64,000 bases of DNA from Aeromicrobium sp. (GCA_015351705.1 JADIIM010000024.1:1-64000); one strand, 5' to 3'. Shown: positions 1-7,884, counted from the stretch's first letter. The notes: generated from the sequence alone by a model not told the origin. Numbers and translations: made by a program.

Positions 1-30
1 GTCGAGTCCGATGTGGGTAAGCTGGTGCAT
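1..30 (-). CDS. 5' end of a minus-strand gene, cut by the window edge
   Basis: Only the first ten codons are visible, reading MHQLTHIGLD from an ATG whose complement is at 28-30. A GGAGGG ribosome binding site on the minus strand (36-44) sits about seven bases upstream, and a TATAAC -10-like hexamer lies at 86-91 (minus strand), so the start is credible although the product cannot be named. It diverges from the small membrane protein gene that starts at 147. Confidence 0.5.
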   Translation of the reverse strand, partial: MHQLTHIGLD

Positions 31-146
31 GGCCGGTTCCCTCCGTGTGTCGGCACCCCGGGGCCCATCCCTGGGGATGATCCACGTTATACGCGGACCG
101 GGCCGGCCATCTCATAGTGACTAGGCATAGCAGAGGGGGGATTGCC

Positions 147-431
147 GTGAGGCGAATTGCGATTGCTAGTGGCATCAGTGGGGTGCTCGTGCTGGCTTCG
201 ATTCTCCTGATGAGTGCTGTCGACACCGGGCTGACGCGACTGCTCGCCTTCATCTTCCTGCAGTATCCCGCGATGCTGATCGGTTATGTGACCGGCGGGG
301 AGGCAACCACCTACGCGCTGGCCATCGTTGCCTGGGTTCTCTGGAGCGTCATCATGTACGCCGCTTCGTGGTTCATCGGTACGTTCGTCGGTGGCCTGAG
401 GGCCGCTGAACGACCGGCGAGGCATGCCTAA
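147..431 (+). CDS. small integral membrane protein, function unknown
   Basis: The GTG start at 147 is chosen because a GAGGGGGG ribosome binding site lies just upstream; an in-frame GTG at 117 has none. The 94-residue product has hydrophobic segments near residues 4-23, 30-50 and 60-82, and a short basic tail ending in ARHA. It looks like a three-helix inner-membrane protein. I do not recognise a family. It is preceded by a divergent gene and followed by a 317-base non-coding stretch, so it is probably monocistronic. Confidence 0.6.
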   Translation: MRRIAIASGISGVLVLASILLMSAVDTGLTRLLAFIFLQYPAMLIGYVTGGEATTYALAIVAWVLWSVIMYAASWFIGTFVGGLRAAERPARHA

Positions 432-748
432 CCCGCGTTTCCTTAACGTCACTCTGTCCCTGTGGGATGCCTGACACGAGTCGGGTAGCCTCGGATCCGG
501 CCGCGGAGTGGCCCACCGCGCTTCTGTCACCGCAGACCGGTTGACCGTCAGCTGTTATGGCCCCCGCACCGGCATTCGAGGGGTCGCTTTCGCGACCTGG
601 TAGGTGCCTGGCCTAGAGGCCCCGGTCAAGAGCAGGAAGCGCCGCCCGTGTGCGGTATCCTCGTGCTGCGGGTGATTCGGGGGCGGCGCTGCGGCTGAAG
701 CACAAGAGCGTTGGGTATGATGTGGCGTATCTAGGTCGGGGGGCCGAC
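432..748. other. 317-base intergenic region with inverted repeats
   Basis: No convincing gene is seen on either strand. Two structures stand out: a short perfect hairpin GGTCGC-TTTC-GCGACC at 582-597, and a ten-base inverted repeat AGCGCCGCCC/GGGCGGCGCT with arms at 638-647 and 681-690. The loop of the latter holds a TATCCT -10-like hexamer at 656-661. The region may hold the promoter and leader of the gene starting at 749. Confidence 0.4.
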
Positions 749-1333
749 GTGGAGTTCCTTCGCCTCTGGTGGTTCGGCTACACGCGTCCGAGCGCATTCG
801 TCGAAGGCATCATCGCGAGGCGTGGTTGGCTGCTCGGATTCGGCGGCCAAGGTGTGCGCGTGGCACTGGACTCCCTGCTCGAGTACCTCCCGGTCGCGAT
901 CATGGGCCGGGTCCCGCCTACTCCGCCTGTGATTCCGATCCCGGCGAACGGCTACTACTGGCTCCTCGTCTTCGCCGCCCCTACGATCATCTTCGCTCAG
1001 ATGCTCCTCGGCTCGCTGGCGGGACACGCGATCCTGCGCGCCCTGGGTCGGGAAAGCGATCTCGGGTTCCTGGTCAATGTTGCCGGCATGACTGCGTTGG
1101 TGGTTGGCGCCGTGATCGTTGTCTGGGACTGGACGTGGTTCGCCCTCGGTTTCCACGATCAGGTGTTTCTCGGGATCACGCACCTGCTCCTGGACGGTTG
1201 GGGCATATACCTGAGCGTCCTGGCGATGAGGCGCCGTCTCGGTGTGCCGGTGACGCTGGGAATCGGGCTCAACATCGTGGGCATCGTTGTGGCGCTGTCC
1301 CTCGCCGTTCCGTTCATGCGCGCGCCATTCTAG
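749..1333 (+). CDS. YIP1-like polytopic membrane protein
   Basis: The GTG start at 749 follows a GGGGGG stretch and gives an N-terminus MEFLRLWWFGYTRP that resembles bacterial YIP1-family proteins, which begin with a short amphipathic segment before the membrane domain. The 194-residue product has about five hydrophobic segments (roughly residues 65-90, 95-120, 125-150 and 160-190 after a first amphipathic region) and ends in MRAPF. YIP1-domain proteins in bacteria are uncharacterised membrane proteins. An upstream in-frame start at 650 would add residues that do not look like a membrane protein. Confidence 0.55.
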   Translation: MEFLRLWWFGYTRPSAFVEGIIARRGWLLGFGGQGVRVALDSLLEYLPVAIMGRVPPTPPVIPIPANGYYWLLVFAAPTIIFAQMLLGSLAGHAILRALGRESDLGFLVNVAGMTALVVGAVIVVWDWTWFALGFHDQVFLGITHLLLDGWGIYLSVLAMRRRLGVPVTLGIGLNIVGIVVALSLAVPFMRAPF

Positions 1334-1466
1334 GAGTGCTCCACACACACCCGACCAGGGCAACCAGCAGACAGAGCGCCTGAAGGGGTATCCTCGGCAG
1401 GGACGGCGGGCGAGGCGCGCTGCAGCTGACGACCAACAACGCTGGAAAGGACGATCGGGGCACCTG

Positions 1467-1694
1467 ATGTCGTGCACGGACGGACCAGGCGAATACCTCG
1501 CCACCCACCCCGTTGCTTATGCGCTGTCAGTCGCTGGTGCTGGTACGGCAGTCGGCGTGTTCGCATCCCGCGCGGCAACTTCGCGTGGCCTGAGGCGCCT
1601 GGGGTGGGTCCTGCTGTTCGCACTTGAGGCGACCATCTTCGTTGGAGTCGTCGTTGCCACCGAGAATGCGAAGCGGGCCGTCTCGTCTGGCTGA
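1467..1694 (+). CDS. small two-helix membrane protein, function unknown
   Basis: The ATG at 1467 has a weak purine-rich upstream sequence (GATCGGGG). The 75-residue product has hydrophobic segments around residues 13-32 and 45-64, separated by a basic loop (SRGLRRLG). It resembles no family I know. It lies between a YIP1-like gene and a CPBP protease gene on the same strand, in a run of small membrane proteins. Confidence 0.45.
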   Translation: MSCTDGPGEYLATHPVAYALSVAGAGTAVGVFASRAATSRGLRRLGWVLLFALEATIFVGVVVATENAKRAVSSG

Positions 1695-1777
1695 CGAGTG
1701 GATCGATACGCCGCGTGACAGGGCAGACTCGGCTTGTGAGGCGCGGAGGGCCGCGCTGCAGTGGAGAGGATGGGTCT

Positions 1778-2695
1778 TTGACGGACGCACTGAGGCAGGC
1801 CAGGGCGCTGGCCACCAGAGTCGGGTTGCTGGGTTTTCCGCTCATCTACCTCGGCTGGGCATACCTGTTCTGGCTTCCCATCTTCATGTCCAGCGAGTCG
1901 GTGTGGTCCTTCCCTAAGATCCTGCTGTTCCTTGCTGGGGGAGCAAGCCCGCTTGTCGCTGGCGTGGTGTTGGCGGGTCTCACGGGTGGCCGCCAGCGCA
2001 TCCGGGACATGGGTCACCGTCTCGTCGACATCCGCCGCATCAGTCTGCGCTGGTTTGCCGTCATCTTTCTCTTCTGGCTGGCTTTCGACCTGCTCATGGC
2101 AGGGGCAGCATTTGTCTTCGGCATCACGGATCGCCCGCTGGACATCGCCTGGGACGTGGTGTCGACGCCCCGGACGCTCGCGTTCATGCTGATCCTCTCG
2201 TTCGTGTTTCCTGCCGTCGAGGAGATCGGGCTTCGCGGCTACTGGCTCGATGAACTTCAGCAGCGTTTTAGCCCGGTGGTCGCCGGCCTCCTCAACGGAG
2301 CCGCCTGGGCTGTCTGGCACACGCCTTTCGTGTGGTTCCCGGGTTACTACGCCAACACCTCCTTCAACCCGCAGTTGTGGTGGTGGCTGCCCTCGATCGT
2401 CCTGCACACCCTGCTCATCGTGTGGGTGTACAACGGCACGGGCCGCAGCATCCTCGCCGTGCTCCTCTTTCACGCCATGATGAACTTCACTGGCGAGTTC
2501 CTGGGCCTGGCGCCGGAGATCTTCCCGTTCATGCTCATCGGCAACCTCCTTGCGGCGGCGGCGGTTGTTGCCGGGTCGCGGTTCATGCGACGGAGTCCCG
2601 TGTCTGCGTCTGACCAGGGCGTCAATCTGGTAACGCCGTGTGAGGATGCCTGCTGGAGCGTCGAGTGTCAGAGGCGGAAGCCGCGTCAACCGTGA
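1778..2695 (+). CDS. CPBP-family intramembrane metalloprotease
   Basis: A CAAX/bacteriocin-processing (Abi) family protease of 305 residues with about eight membrane helices. The three family motifs are visible: EExxxR in EEIGLRGYW, the aromatic/histidine motif in AVWHTPF, and the C-terminal histidine in LLFHAMMN. These residues form the metal-dependent active site within the membrane. The start is taken as TTG 1778 because GAGAGGA (1764-1770) lies seven bases upstream; an in-frame ATG at 1715 lacks a ribosome binding site. Bacterial CPBP proteins act in peptide maturation, immunity to self-made peptides or membrane protein turnover; the substrate here is unknown. The next gene starts 11 bases after the stop. 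Confidence 0.8.
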   Translation: MTDALRQARALATRVGLLGFPLIYLGWAYLFWLPIFMSSESVWSFPKILLFLAGGASPLVAGVVLAGLTGGRQRIRDMGHRLVDIRRISLRWFAVIFLFWLAFDLLMAGAAFVFGITDRPLDIAWDVVSTPRTLAFMLILSFVFPAVEEIGLRGYWLDELQQRFSPVVAGLLNGAAWAVWHTPFVWFPGYYANTSFNPQLWWWLPSIVLHTLLIVWVYNGTGRSILAVLLFHAMMNFTGEFLGLAPEIFPFMLIGNLLAAAAVVAGSRFMRRSPVSASDQGVNLVTPCEDACWSVECQRRKPRQP

Positions 2696-2706
2696 GGGGA
2701 CCGCAG

Positions 2707-3186
2707 ATGGCGGAGGGCGACACTCGGAGCCCGATGACTCAAGACTGGACACCGGTCTCCTTCGAGCACTGTGATCACGTCAAGGGGCCCTTCTATCACG
2801 GACCCAAGTCCGTGGTGACGCCGGGCGATGAGCTCGTCGCCGGGTTCGGCTCCAACTTCCAGGACAGCAGGGTCTCCAACCACATCTACTTCAGCGCCCT
2901 GGTGGACACCGCCGCGTGGGGAGCGGAGCTGGCGTCCGCGCTGGCAGGAAGCGACGAGCGCGGACACATCTACATCGTCGAGCCCTTGGGTCCGTTCGAG
3001 GACGACCCCAACGTCACCAACAAGAGGTTCCCCGGCAACCCGACCCAGTCGTACCGCACGCGAGCACCGCTGCGGGTCATCGGCGAGGTGGAAGGCTGGG
3101 AGGGGCACAGCCCCGAGGCACTCAAAGGGATGCTCGACCATCTGGAGAAGCTGCGCGAGCAGGGGCTGGACGTGATCGAGGACTAG
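2707..3186 (+). CDS. arr: NAD(+)-rifampin ADP-ribosyltransferase (Arr)
   Basis: A 159-residue protein with the hallmarks of Arr enzymes, which inactivate rifamycins by transferring ADP-ribose from NAD+ to the 23-hydroxyl. Diagnostic segments are FYHGPKS near the N-terminus (the NAD-binding His/Tyr region), the AAWGAELASAL helix, IYIVEPLGPFEDDPN, and FPGNPTQSYRTRAPLR near the C-terminus. Length matches the short Arr family (about 140-150 residues) plus a short N-terminal extension. The ATG at 2707 follows GAGGGGA at 2692-2698. The gene lies directly after the CPBP protease gene and just before an acyltransferase gene, so it is probably cotranscribed. Chromosomal arr genes also occur in environmental bacteria. 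Confidence 0.9.
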   Translation: MAEGDTRSPMTQDWTPVSFEHCDHVKGPFYHGPKSVVTPGDELVAGFGSNFQDSRVSNHIYFSALVDTAAWGAELASALAGSDERGHIYIVEPLGPFEDDPNVTNKRFPGNPTQSYRTRAPLRVIGEVEGWEGHSPEALKGMLDHLEKLREQGLDVIED

Positions 3187-3208
3187 GCGCGCGTTGAACG
3201 GGGGGATC

Positions 3209-4012
3209 ATGTCCGCCGATGAGCACAGGACGCTCTCTCGGGCCCTGTGGCTGCTCAACCCCCGCAGGGCATACCATCGCGCCTCGATCGTGGGCGCGCA
3301 CCGGATCCCCCGCTCGGGCGGGTGCCTGATCGTCAGCAATCACGGGCGGTTGGACTTCGACTCCTTCATCCTGATGCGCCTGATCCTCCGGGAGCGGGGG
3401 CGGGCCACACGGATGATGGCCGATCACCTGTGGTTCACGATCCCCCTCGCCGGCCGAATCTTCCACTCGACCGGCGCCGTCGACGGGACGCGGGAGAACG
3501 CCACGCGCCTGCTCGAAAACGGCGAGCCAGTGCTGACCTACCCTGGTGGGGTGCGCGAGATCGTGGGTAGCACGTTTCGCAGGGAGCACATCGACTGGGA
3601 GGGCCGCAGAGGGTTCGCCCGGGTCGCCGCCGACGCGGGCGTTCCCGTCGTGCCCATCGTCGGTGTAGGGGTCAACAGCGGCCACATCTTCCTCACGAGC
3701 GGGCGGCTCCTGGGCAAGTTCCTCTTCCAGGGGCTGCTGCGGCTTGGACCCGACTACGCCGACTATCGCGACCCGCTCACCATCGGCATCATCCCGATCC
3801 CGCTTACGTTCGGGCTGGCGGTCAACTTCCCGCTGCCGTGCAAGCTCACGTACTACGTCGGTGAGCCGATCCTCCCGCCCAGTTCGGCGGAGGGCGCGCC
3901 CGCGTCGGAGTCGGCAGTCGAAGACTTCGCACAGCAGGTCATCAGGTCGATGTGGGACCTGATCCGCCTCCATGGACGACCGCCCGAGGCGCCTACGGAG
4001 GTGAGCGGGTAG
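3209..4012 (+). CDS. PlsC/DGAT2-like phospholipid acyltransferase family protein
   Basis: A 267-residue acyltransferase of the PlsC (1-acylglycerol-3-phosphate acyltransferase) superfamily. The catalytic His/Asp block appears as SNHGRLDFDSF; its spacing differs slightly from the classical HX4D, resembling the DGAT2-like branch. A YPGGVREIV segment occupies the place of the substrate-binding motif. A hydrophobic stretch near GIIPIPLTFGLA may contact the membrane. The ATG at 3209 follows GGGGGG; an in-frame TTG at 3194 is a weaker alternative. The role is probably acylation of a glycerolipid or another lipid alcohol at the inner face of the membrane; acceptor specificity cannot be read from sequence. 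Confidence 0.75.
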   Translation: MSADEHRTLSRALWLLNPRRAYHRASIVGAHRIPRSGGCLIVSNHGRLDFDSFILMRLILRERGRATRMMADHLWFTIPLAGRIFHSTGAVDGTRENATRLLENGEPVLTYPGGVREIVGSTFRREHIDWEGRRGFARVAADAGVPVVPIVGVGVNSGHIFLTSGRLLGKFLFQGLLRLGPDYADYRDPLTIGIIPIPLTFGLAVNFPLPCKLTYYVGEPILPPSSAEGAPASESAVEDFAQQVIRSMWDLIRLHGRPPEAPTEVSG

Positions 4013-4063
4013 CGTCGCGTGCTGTAGACTCGGGCAGGGAGCGTTCGCTGCGCCTGGCATCTG

Positions 4064-4204
4064 ATGCGCAACGACGTTGGGTGCCGATCCGAGTTCGTCG
4101 AGGCCTTCCCGCCTGATGGCGCTCTGCGCGTGAGAGTCACGGCATCACCAGACGGCGCGCTCCAGGAAGTGGACGCGGCGACGGCCGGGCGACGGACCGA
4201 GTAG
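4064..4204 (+). CDS. possible 46-residue peptide, doubtful
   Basis: An open frame from ATG 4064 to TAG 4204 encodes 46 residues, with a segment ALRVRVTASPDGAL that could form beta strands. No ribosome binding site precedes the ATG. It fills an otherwise empty 230-base gap. It might be the remnant of a longer gene or chance coding in GC-rich DNA; I lean to chance. Confidence 0.2.
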   Translation: MRNDVGCRSEFVEAFPPDGALRVRVTASPDGALQEVDAATAGRRTE

Positions 4205-4244
4205 CTGCATCCGGCCTGCGTAGGGTCACGTTCGGAGGTGCGAC

Positions 4245-4502
4245 ATGGACGTCAGCGACTTCACCTTCGCAGCATCGAAGCCACGCACATGCCCGGTCTG
4301 CGGCTCTCCGCGGGTCGCCGATATCGTCTACGGCATGCCATCGCCCGAGATGCTCGACTCGCCTGGCTACGGTGAACGGTTCGTGACCGGCGGATGCCTG
4401 GTCGACGATGTCTCCCCGGCGTGGCGCTGCCGTGCGTGTGAGACCTCGATCTACCCGGAACACGCGTGCCGGGCACTCGAGGACCTGCCGCCGCCCTTCT
4501 GA
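4245..4502 (+). CDS. zinc-ribbon protein, function unknown
   Basis: An 85-residue protein with a CPVCG knuckle near residue 18 and a CRAC knuckle near residue 66, a spacing that would make a split zinc ribbon. Between them are PSPEMLDSPGYGERFVTGGC and an acidic/aromatic stretch; the tail is EDLPPPF. The ATG is preceded by GGAGG with good spacing. Similar small proteins are usually annotated as hypothetical. The next gene, a DUF1801 protein, starts 95 bases later on the same strand. Confidence 0.6.
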   Translation: MDVSDFTFAASKPRTCPVCGSPRVADIVYGMPSPEMLDSPGYGERFVTGGCLVDDVSPAWRCRACETSIYPEHACRALEDLPPPF

Positions 4503-4597
4503 TCCGTGACGGTGTACGCTACGGGAGGAGGCCCACGGCCGACGGTTCTGGTCAGCGGCCCTCGTCCGACGCTGATCGTGGCCGAGGAGGTGACGGA

Positions 4598-5026
4598 GTG
4601 ACCGAGTCCAAGACGCATCCACATGTCGTCATGCCGTCGGAGGCCGAGTTGGCCGACGTGATCCTCGGCATACATCCCGCGCATCACGACCTGTACGTGC
4701 AGACGCATCGGCTGGTGCTGGACGCGGTCCCGGGTGTGAGGCACGCCATCGACCTCGTCGATGGCGGGGTCGGCTATGGCGCCCACCAGTTCGGGTACGA
4801 CGGCTGGGGGATGGCCGCGTTGGTACCGCACAAGAACTGGGTGTCTGTCGTGTTCTTCCGAGGCGCCGTCCTTGAGGATCCCGACGGGTTGCTCGAGGGC
4901 ACCGGTGCGTCGGTCAGGCACGTGAAGCTGCGTTCTGTCGACGACCTCGTGGCCCGGCGCGGAGCCCTGGTGCGTCTCCTCAAGACCGCAGCCGGGCTGG
5001 GCCACACGCAGACGAGCGCGCGATAG
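4598..5026 (+). CDS. DUF1801-family protein
   Basis: A 142-residue protein with the DUF1801 fold signature: an N-terminal helical part (VILGIHPAHHDLYVQTHRLVL), then the core strand segments around GVGYGAHQFGYDGWGMAALVPHKNWVSVVF, then a helical C-terminus. The GTG at 4598 is chosen because GAGGAGG sits about seven bases upstream; an earlier in-frame start at 4466 would overlap the preceding gene. DUF1801 proteins are small cytoplasmic proteins with a frataxin-like fold and no settled function. A second, more typical DUF1801 protein is encoded at 17527-17910. Confidence 0.65.
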   Translation: MTESKTHPHVVMPSEAELADVILGIHPAHHDLYVQTHRLVLDAVPGVRHAIDLVDGGVGYGAHQFGYDGWGMAALVPHKNWVSVVFFRGAVLEDPDGLLEGTGASVRHVKLRSVDDLVARRGALVRLLKTAAGLGHTQTSAR

Positions 5027-5047
5027 GCGCGCGAGAGGGGAGCCGCG

Positions 5048-5086
5048 TTGCTCTACATCCAGCTTGAGAAGCTGCAGCGCTCGTGA
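5048..5086 (+). CDS. 12-residue upstream peptide overlapping the next start
   Basis: A TTG at 5048, five bases after the strong site GAGAGGGGAG, opens a 12-codon frame (MLYIQLEKLQRS). Its TGA overlaps the GTG start at 5083 (GTGA). The downstream gene has no good ribosome binding site of its own. The arrangement suggests translational coupling through a short leader peptide, but a sequencing error that fuses it to the next gene would look the same. Confidence 0.35.
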   Translation: MLYIQLEKLQRS

Positions 5087-5706
5087 GGTTCCGGATCGGG
5101 CCCGTACCGGAAGACCCCGATTTTCGTCCCGAGGCAGAAGGCTGGACCCTTCTGCGCGAGCCTCGCCCCGGGCTCATGATGTCGGTCGCGATCCCGCTCG
5201 GCACGCTCATGGCCGGGGCCCTGGCCGTCGGGTGGAGCCGAATCGTGCCCCTCGCGGCGCCCATCGATGGCTTCACGCTCTCGATCACGCTGCCGGCCCT
5301 GGCCATGGCGCTTCTGGCCATCGGGGCGTTCATCGTGGCGCACGAATCACTTCACGCGGTGCCTGTCCTCATCGCCGGGTCGGGCGAACACATGGTCGTC
5401 GGGTTCTGGCCGCGTTATCTGGCGCCGTACGTCGCGTACCTCGGGGCACTGCCCAAGCGCGTACAACTGCTGTGCGGTGCCATGCCGCTGCTTGTCCTCA
5501 CGGTGCTGCCGGTGCCCATTGCCCTGGCGGTTCCCGCATCGGCCCCGTGGATGGCCGGCATCAGCATCCTGAACATGCTGGGCTCCTCGGCGGACCTGAT
5601 CATGATCGCGCTCATCGCACGTCAGGTACCGTCCGGGGCCGAGACGCGCAACCAGGGGCACGCGACGTGGTGGCGCAGGCCGGTTGGGCGTACACTCTCA
5701 GGATGA
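5083..5706 (+). CDS. DUF3267-like membrane protein with HExxH zincin motif
   Basis: A 207-residue membrane protein with about four to five hydrophobic segments and an HExxH motif in IVAHESLHAVPV, as in DUF3267 (putative zincin) proteins. The first half includes a beta-rich cytoplasmic part (MRFRIGPVPEDPDF), then helices around residues 40-60, 67-90, 120-150 and 155-185. A metallopeptidase role is suggested only by the motif. GTG 5083 overlaps the stop of a 12-codon upstream frame, so translation may be coupled. The downstream pentapeptide gene starts about 50 bases later. Confidence 0.55.
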   Translation: MRFRIGPVPEDPDFRPEAEGWTLLREPRPGLMMSVAIPLGTLMAGALAVGWSRIVPLAAPIDGFTLSITLPALAMALLAIGAFIVAHESLHAVPVLIAGSGEHMVVGFWPRYLAPYVAYLGALPKRVQLLCGAMPLLVLTVLPVPIALAVPASAPWMAGISILNMLGSSADLIMIALIARQVPSGAETRNQGHATWWRRPVGRTLSG

Positions 5707-5756
5707 CGGTCGACGGAGTGCCGACGGATGGGGGTCCGCCGGGGCGAGGGGGGATC

Positions 5757-6206
5757 ATGAGCGACCCGTACATGGGCCCGCTGACGCGCGACGGCGTGGT
5801 CACGCGCTACGAGCAGGGCAATCGGAACTTCGGCAACTTCGACCTCTCCGGTGTCGACTTGAGCGGTCTCGGTCTGGCGATGGCCACGTTCACCGAGTGC
5901 GACCTGCGTGGTGCGAACCTGCGTCACACGGCGCTGGGAAAGGCGTATCTTCGCGGAGCGGACCTTTCCGGGGCGGACCTCACGCGTGCATCGCTGCTCG
6001 AGGCCGATCTCACGGGAGCCGACCTCTCCGGCGCCAGGCTCGACACGGCGAGCATGATCCGCGTCAACCTCACGGGCGCGGACCTGACCGGAGCCGACTG
6101 CACCAACGCAGACCTCGGCGGTGCGACGCTGCCGGATGGGACCACGTACCGGCCTGGCATGAGCCTGGGGTCATTCGGCGTCACGGGTGACCCGATGATC
6201 ATCTGA
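5757..6206 (+). CDS. pentapeptide repeat protein
   Basis: A 149-residue protein made mostly of tandem A(D/N)LxG-type pentapeptides, roughly from residue 25 to 125 (for example ADLSGADLT and ADLTGADLSG), which predicts a right-handed quadrilateral beta-helix. The ATG at 5757 follows GAGGGGGG; an in-frame ATG at 5703 is possible but lacks a site. Pentapeptide proteins such as MfpA and Qnr can shield DNA gyrase, but this one is shorter and its role is not shown by the sequence. The C-terminus (TYRPGMSLGSFGV) leaves the repeat. Confidence 0.8.
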   Translation: MSDPYMGPLTRDGVVTRYEQGNRNFGNFDLSGVDLSGLGLAMATFTECDLRGANLRHTALGKAYLRGADLSGADLTRASLLEADLTGADLSGARLDTASMIRVNLTGADLTGADCTNADLGGATLPDGTTYRPGMSLGSFGVTGDPMII

Positions 6207-6249
6207 CACGCTCAGGACGCGGTTGTCCTGATCGAGGCAGGGGGAAGTC

Positions 6250-6564
6250 ATGGTCTATCGGAACCGGCCCGACATCGAGCCAGCGCATGTGTGGATCATC
6301 GTGGGAGCGGTGTTCTTGGGGTGGGTCTCGCTACAGGCCTACGTGGCGCTCCACGACAGCCGCAGTCCCGGTACGCCGCGCCTGACTGGGGCTGCCAGGG
6401 CAGTGATGCCGATGGTGGTGATCGGCGTCCCGGTGCTGTGCGTGGGGATCATCGTCACATACGACAACGGCTTGACCCCGCTCGGCGTGATCGCGGGCAT
6501 CGCGGGTGTGTCGCTGCTGGTGGCCGCGCCTCTTCTCGGCCTGCTCCGACCGTCCGGACGGTAG
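6250..6564 (+). CDS. small membrane protein, function unknown
   Basis: A 104-residue protein with three predicted membrane helices (about residues 13-31, 50-70 and 77-97). The ATG is preceded by AGGGGGA. I do not recognise a family. It lies between the pentapeptide protein and the chromate transporter genes. A -10-like TACGAT (6595-6600) just after its stop suggests the transporter has its own promoter. Confidence 0.6.
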   Translation: MVYRNRPDIEPAHVWIIVGAVFLGWVSLQAYVALHDSRSPGTPRLTGAARAVMPMVVIGVPVLCVGIIVTYDNGLTPLGVIAGIAGVSLLVAAPLLGLLRPSGR

Positions 6565-6633
6565 ATGCCGGACCGGCCACGAGATGCCGCGTTGTACGAT
6601 AGGACCCACAGGCAGCACGCGGACAGGACCGGG

Positions 6634-7245
6634 GTGAGCGCAGTCGACGGCACCACGCAACCTTCTGGCGCTCCGGACGCCCTCGTCGGTCTCCGGAGCA
6701 TCTTCTGGGCGTTCTTCCGAGTGGGCATGCTCACCATCGGCGGTGGACTGGCCATGGCCACGGTCATCCGGCACGAACTGGTGCTGCGCCGCAGGTGGGT
6801 GAGCGATGCCGAGTTCATGCGCGAGATGGCCACCGCCACGCTCGTGCCCGGCGCGATCGCGGTCAACATCGCGCATCTGCAGGGCCGACGGTTGCGCGGC
6901 ACGGCCGGCTCAGCGGTGGCGATCCTCGGCACGGTCCTGCCGGCGTTCGGGATCATCCTCGCGGTCGCGCTCCTGGCGCTGCCGTACTTCGAGAATCCGG
7001 TGGTGGCCGCATTCCTGCGCGGGTGTGCCATCGCGGTCGCTGGCCAGCTGGCGTTCGCCGCGTTCGTCTTCGCGCGCACGCACCTGAGGAGCGTCACCAG
7101 CGTTGCGGTGTGCGCGGTCACACTCACGGTGCTTGCGGTCTTCGGCGTCCACCCGGTGGTGGCGATGGCGCTCGCGGGCGTACTCGGCTATGTGCTCGCG
7201 GGCGACCGCTTCCGGCCGGCCCGCATCGACACGGCGCCGGACTGA
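6634..7245 (+). CDS. chromate transporter subunit, first half (CHR family)
   Basis: A 203-residue protein with one CHR (chromate ion transporter) domain of about five to six membrane helices. The N-terminal signature FWAFFRVGMLTIGGGLAMA matches the conserved FxxGxxxFGGG motif, and TLVPGAIAVNIA matches the PGP-type motif of the family. With the next gene it makes a two-gene short-chain CHR transporter, in which the halves have opposite membrane orientation. Family members export chromate or related oxyanions. GTG 6634 is preferred over an upstream in-frame ATG at 6565 because a TACGAT promoter-like box lies between them. Confidence 0.8.
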   Translation: MSAVDGTTQPSGAPDALVGLRSIFWAFFRVGMLTIGGGLAMATVIRHELVLRRRWVSDAEFMREMATATLVPGAIAVNIAHLQGRRLRGTAGSAVAILGTVLPAFGIILAVALLALPYFENPVVAAFLRGCAIAVAGQLAFAAFVFARTHLRSVTSVAVCAVTLTVLAVFGVHPVVAMALAGVLGYVLAGDRFRPARIDTAPD

Positions 7246-7270
7246 TGGTCTGTAACACGACGGAGGCGTG

Positions 7271-7798
7271 ATGGGGACGCTGCTGCAGCTGTTCGTGAGC
7301 TTCATCACGGTCGGACTGGGCGCTTATGGCGGCGGCCTGGTGACGGTCCCGCTCATCCAGCATGAGGTCGTCGCGGTGCGAGGCTGGCTCGCTGCCGAGG
7401 AGATGGCGCAGCTGCTCGCGGTTGCGCAGATGACGCCGGGCCCGATCGCCATCAACGGCGCGACGTTCGTGGGCTACCGGGTGGCCGGCCTGCCCGGATC
7501 GGTGGTCGCCACCGTTGCGGTGCTCCTGCCGTCACTGCTGATCCTCGCGGCGCTCATCCGCGTCATGGACCGCATCTCGGGTAACGGGCACCTCGAGCGG
7601 GCGCGCGGCGGCCTGCAGGTGGGCGTGCTCGCGCTCATTCTGTTCGCGGTGTGGTCGTACGGCACAGTGGTGGTCACCGGCTGGGTCGAACTCGCGCTCG
7701 CCGCAGGCGCGTTCTGCCTGCTCGTGGTCTCCGAGGGTAAGGTCCAGCCAGCCATCGTGATCCTCGGCTGCGGGGTGCTGGGCATAGCGCTCTTCTGA
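7271..7798 (+). CDS. chromate transporter subunit, second half (CHR family)
   Basis: The partner CHR domain, 175 residues. The motifs FITVGLGAYGGGLVTVPL and AQMTPGPIAINGATFVGY are the classic GGG and TPGP signatures. About five membrane helices are predicted. The ATG at 7271 follows ACGGAGG. The 25-base gap to the first subunit and the shared strand indicate cotranscription; both products are needed for transport in characterised two-gene CHR systems. Anion specificity (chromate or sulfate) cannot be decided from sequence. Confidence 0.85.
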   Translation: MGTLLQLFVSFITVGLGAYGGGLVTVPLIQHEVVAVRGWLAAEEMAQLLAVAQMTPGPIAINGATFVGYRVAGLPGSVVATVAVLLPSLLILAALIRVMDRISGNGHLERARGGLQVGVLALILFAVWSYGTVVVTGWVELALAAGAFCLLVVSEGKVQPAIVILGCGVLGIALF

Positions 7799-7831
7799 GT
7801 GCGGCATGCGTCGCGTGGTGTCAGTTCCCGC

Positions 7832-7840
7832 TGGTATACT
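7832..7840 (+). promoter_or_regulatory. extended -10 promoter TGGTATACT
   Basis: A TGn-extended -10 element ending in TATACT (7835-7840) lies 45 bases before the start at 7885. There is no clear -35 hexamer, which fits an extended -10 promoter. It probably drives the YvlD-like gene and the rapZ cluster. Confidence 0.6.
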
Positions 7841-7884
7841 GAGGTGACCTTGTACGACGGGGTTCCCCGGAGGGAGCGAGGCTC

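Noticed and set aside
2316-2331. TGGCACACGCCTTTC inside the CPBP gene as a sigma-54 promoter
   Set aside because: The -24 part fits but the -12 GC is missing, and it lies inside a coding region with no gene start downstream.
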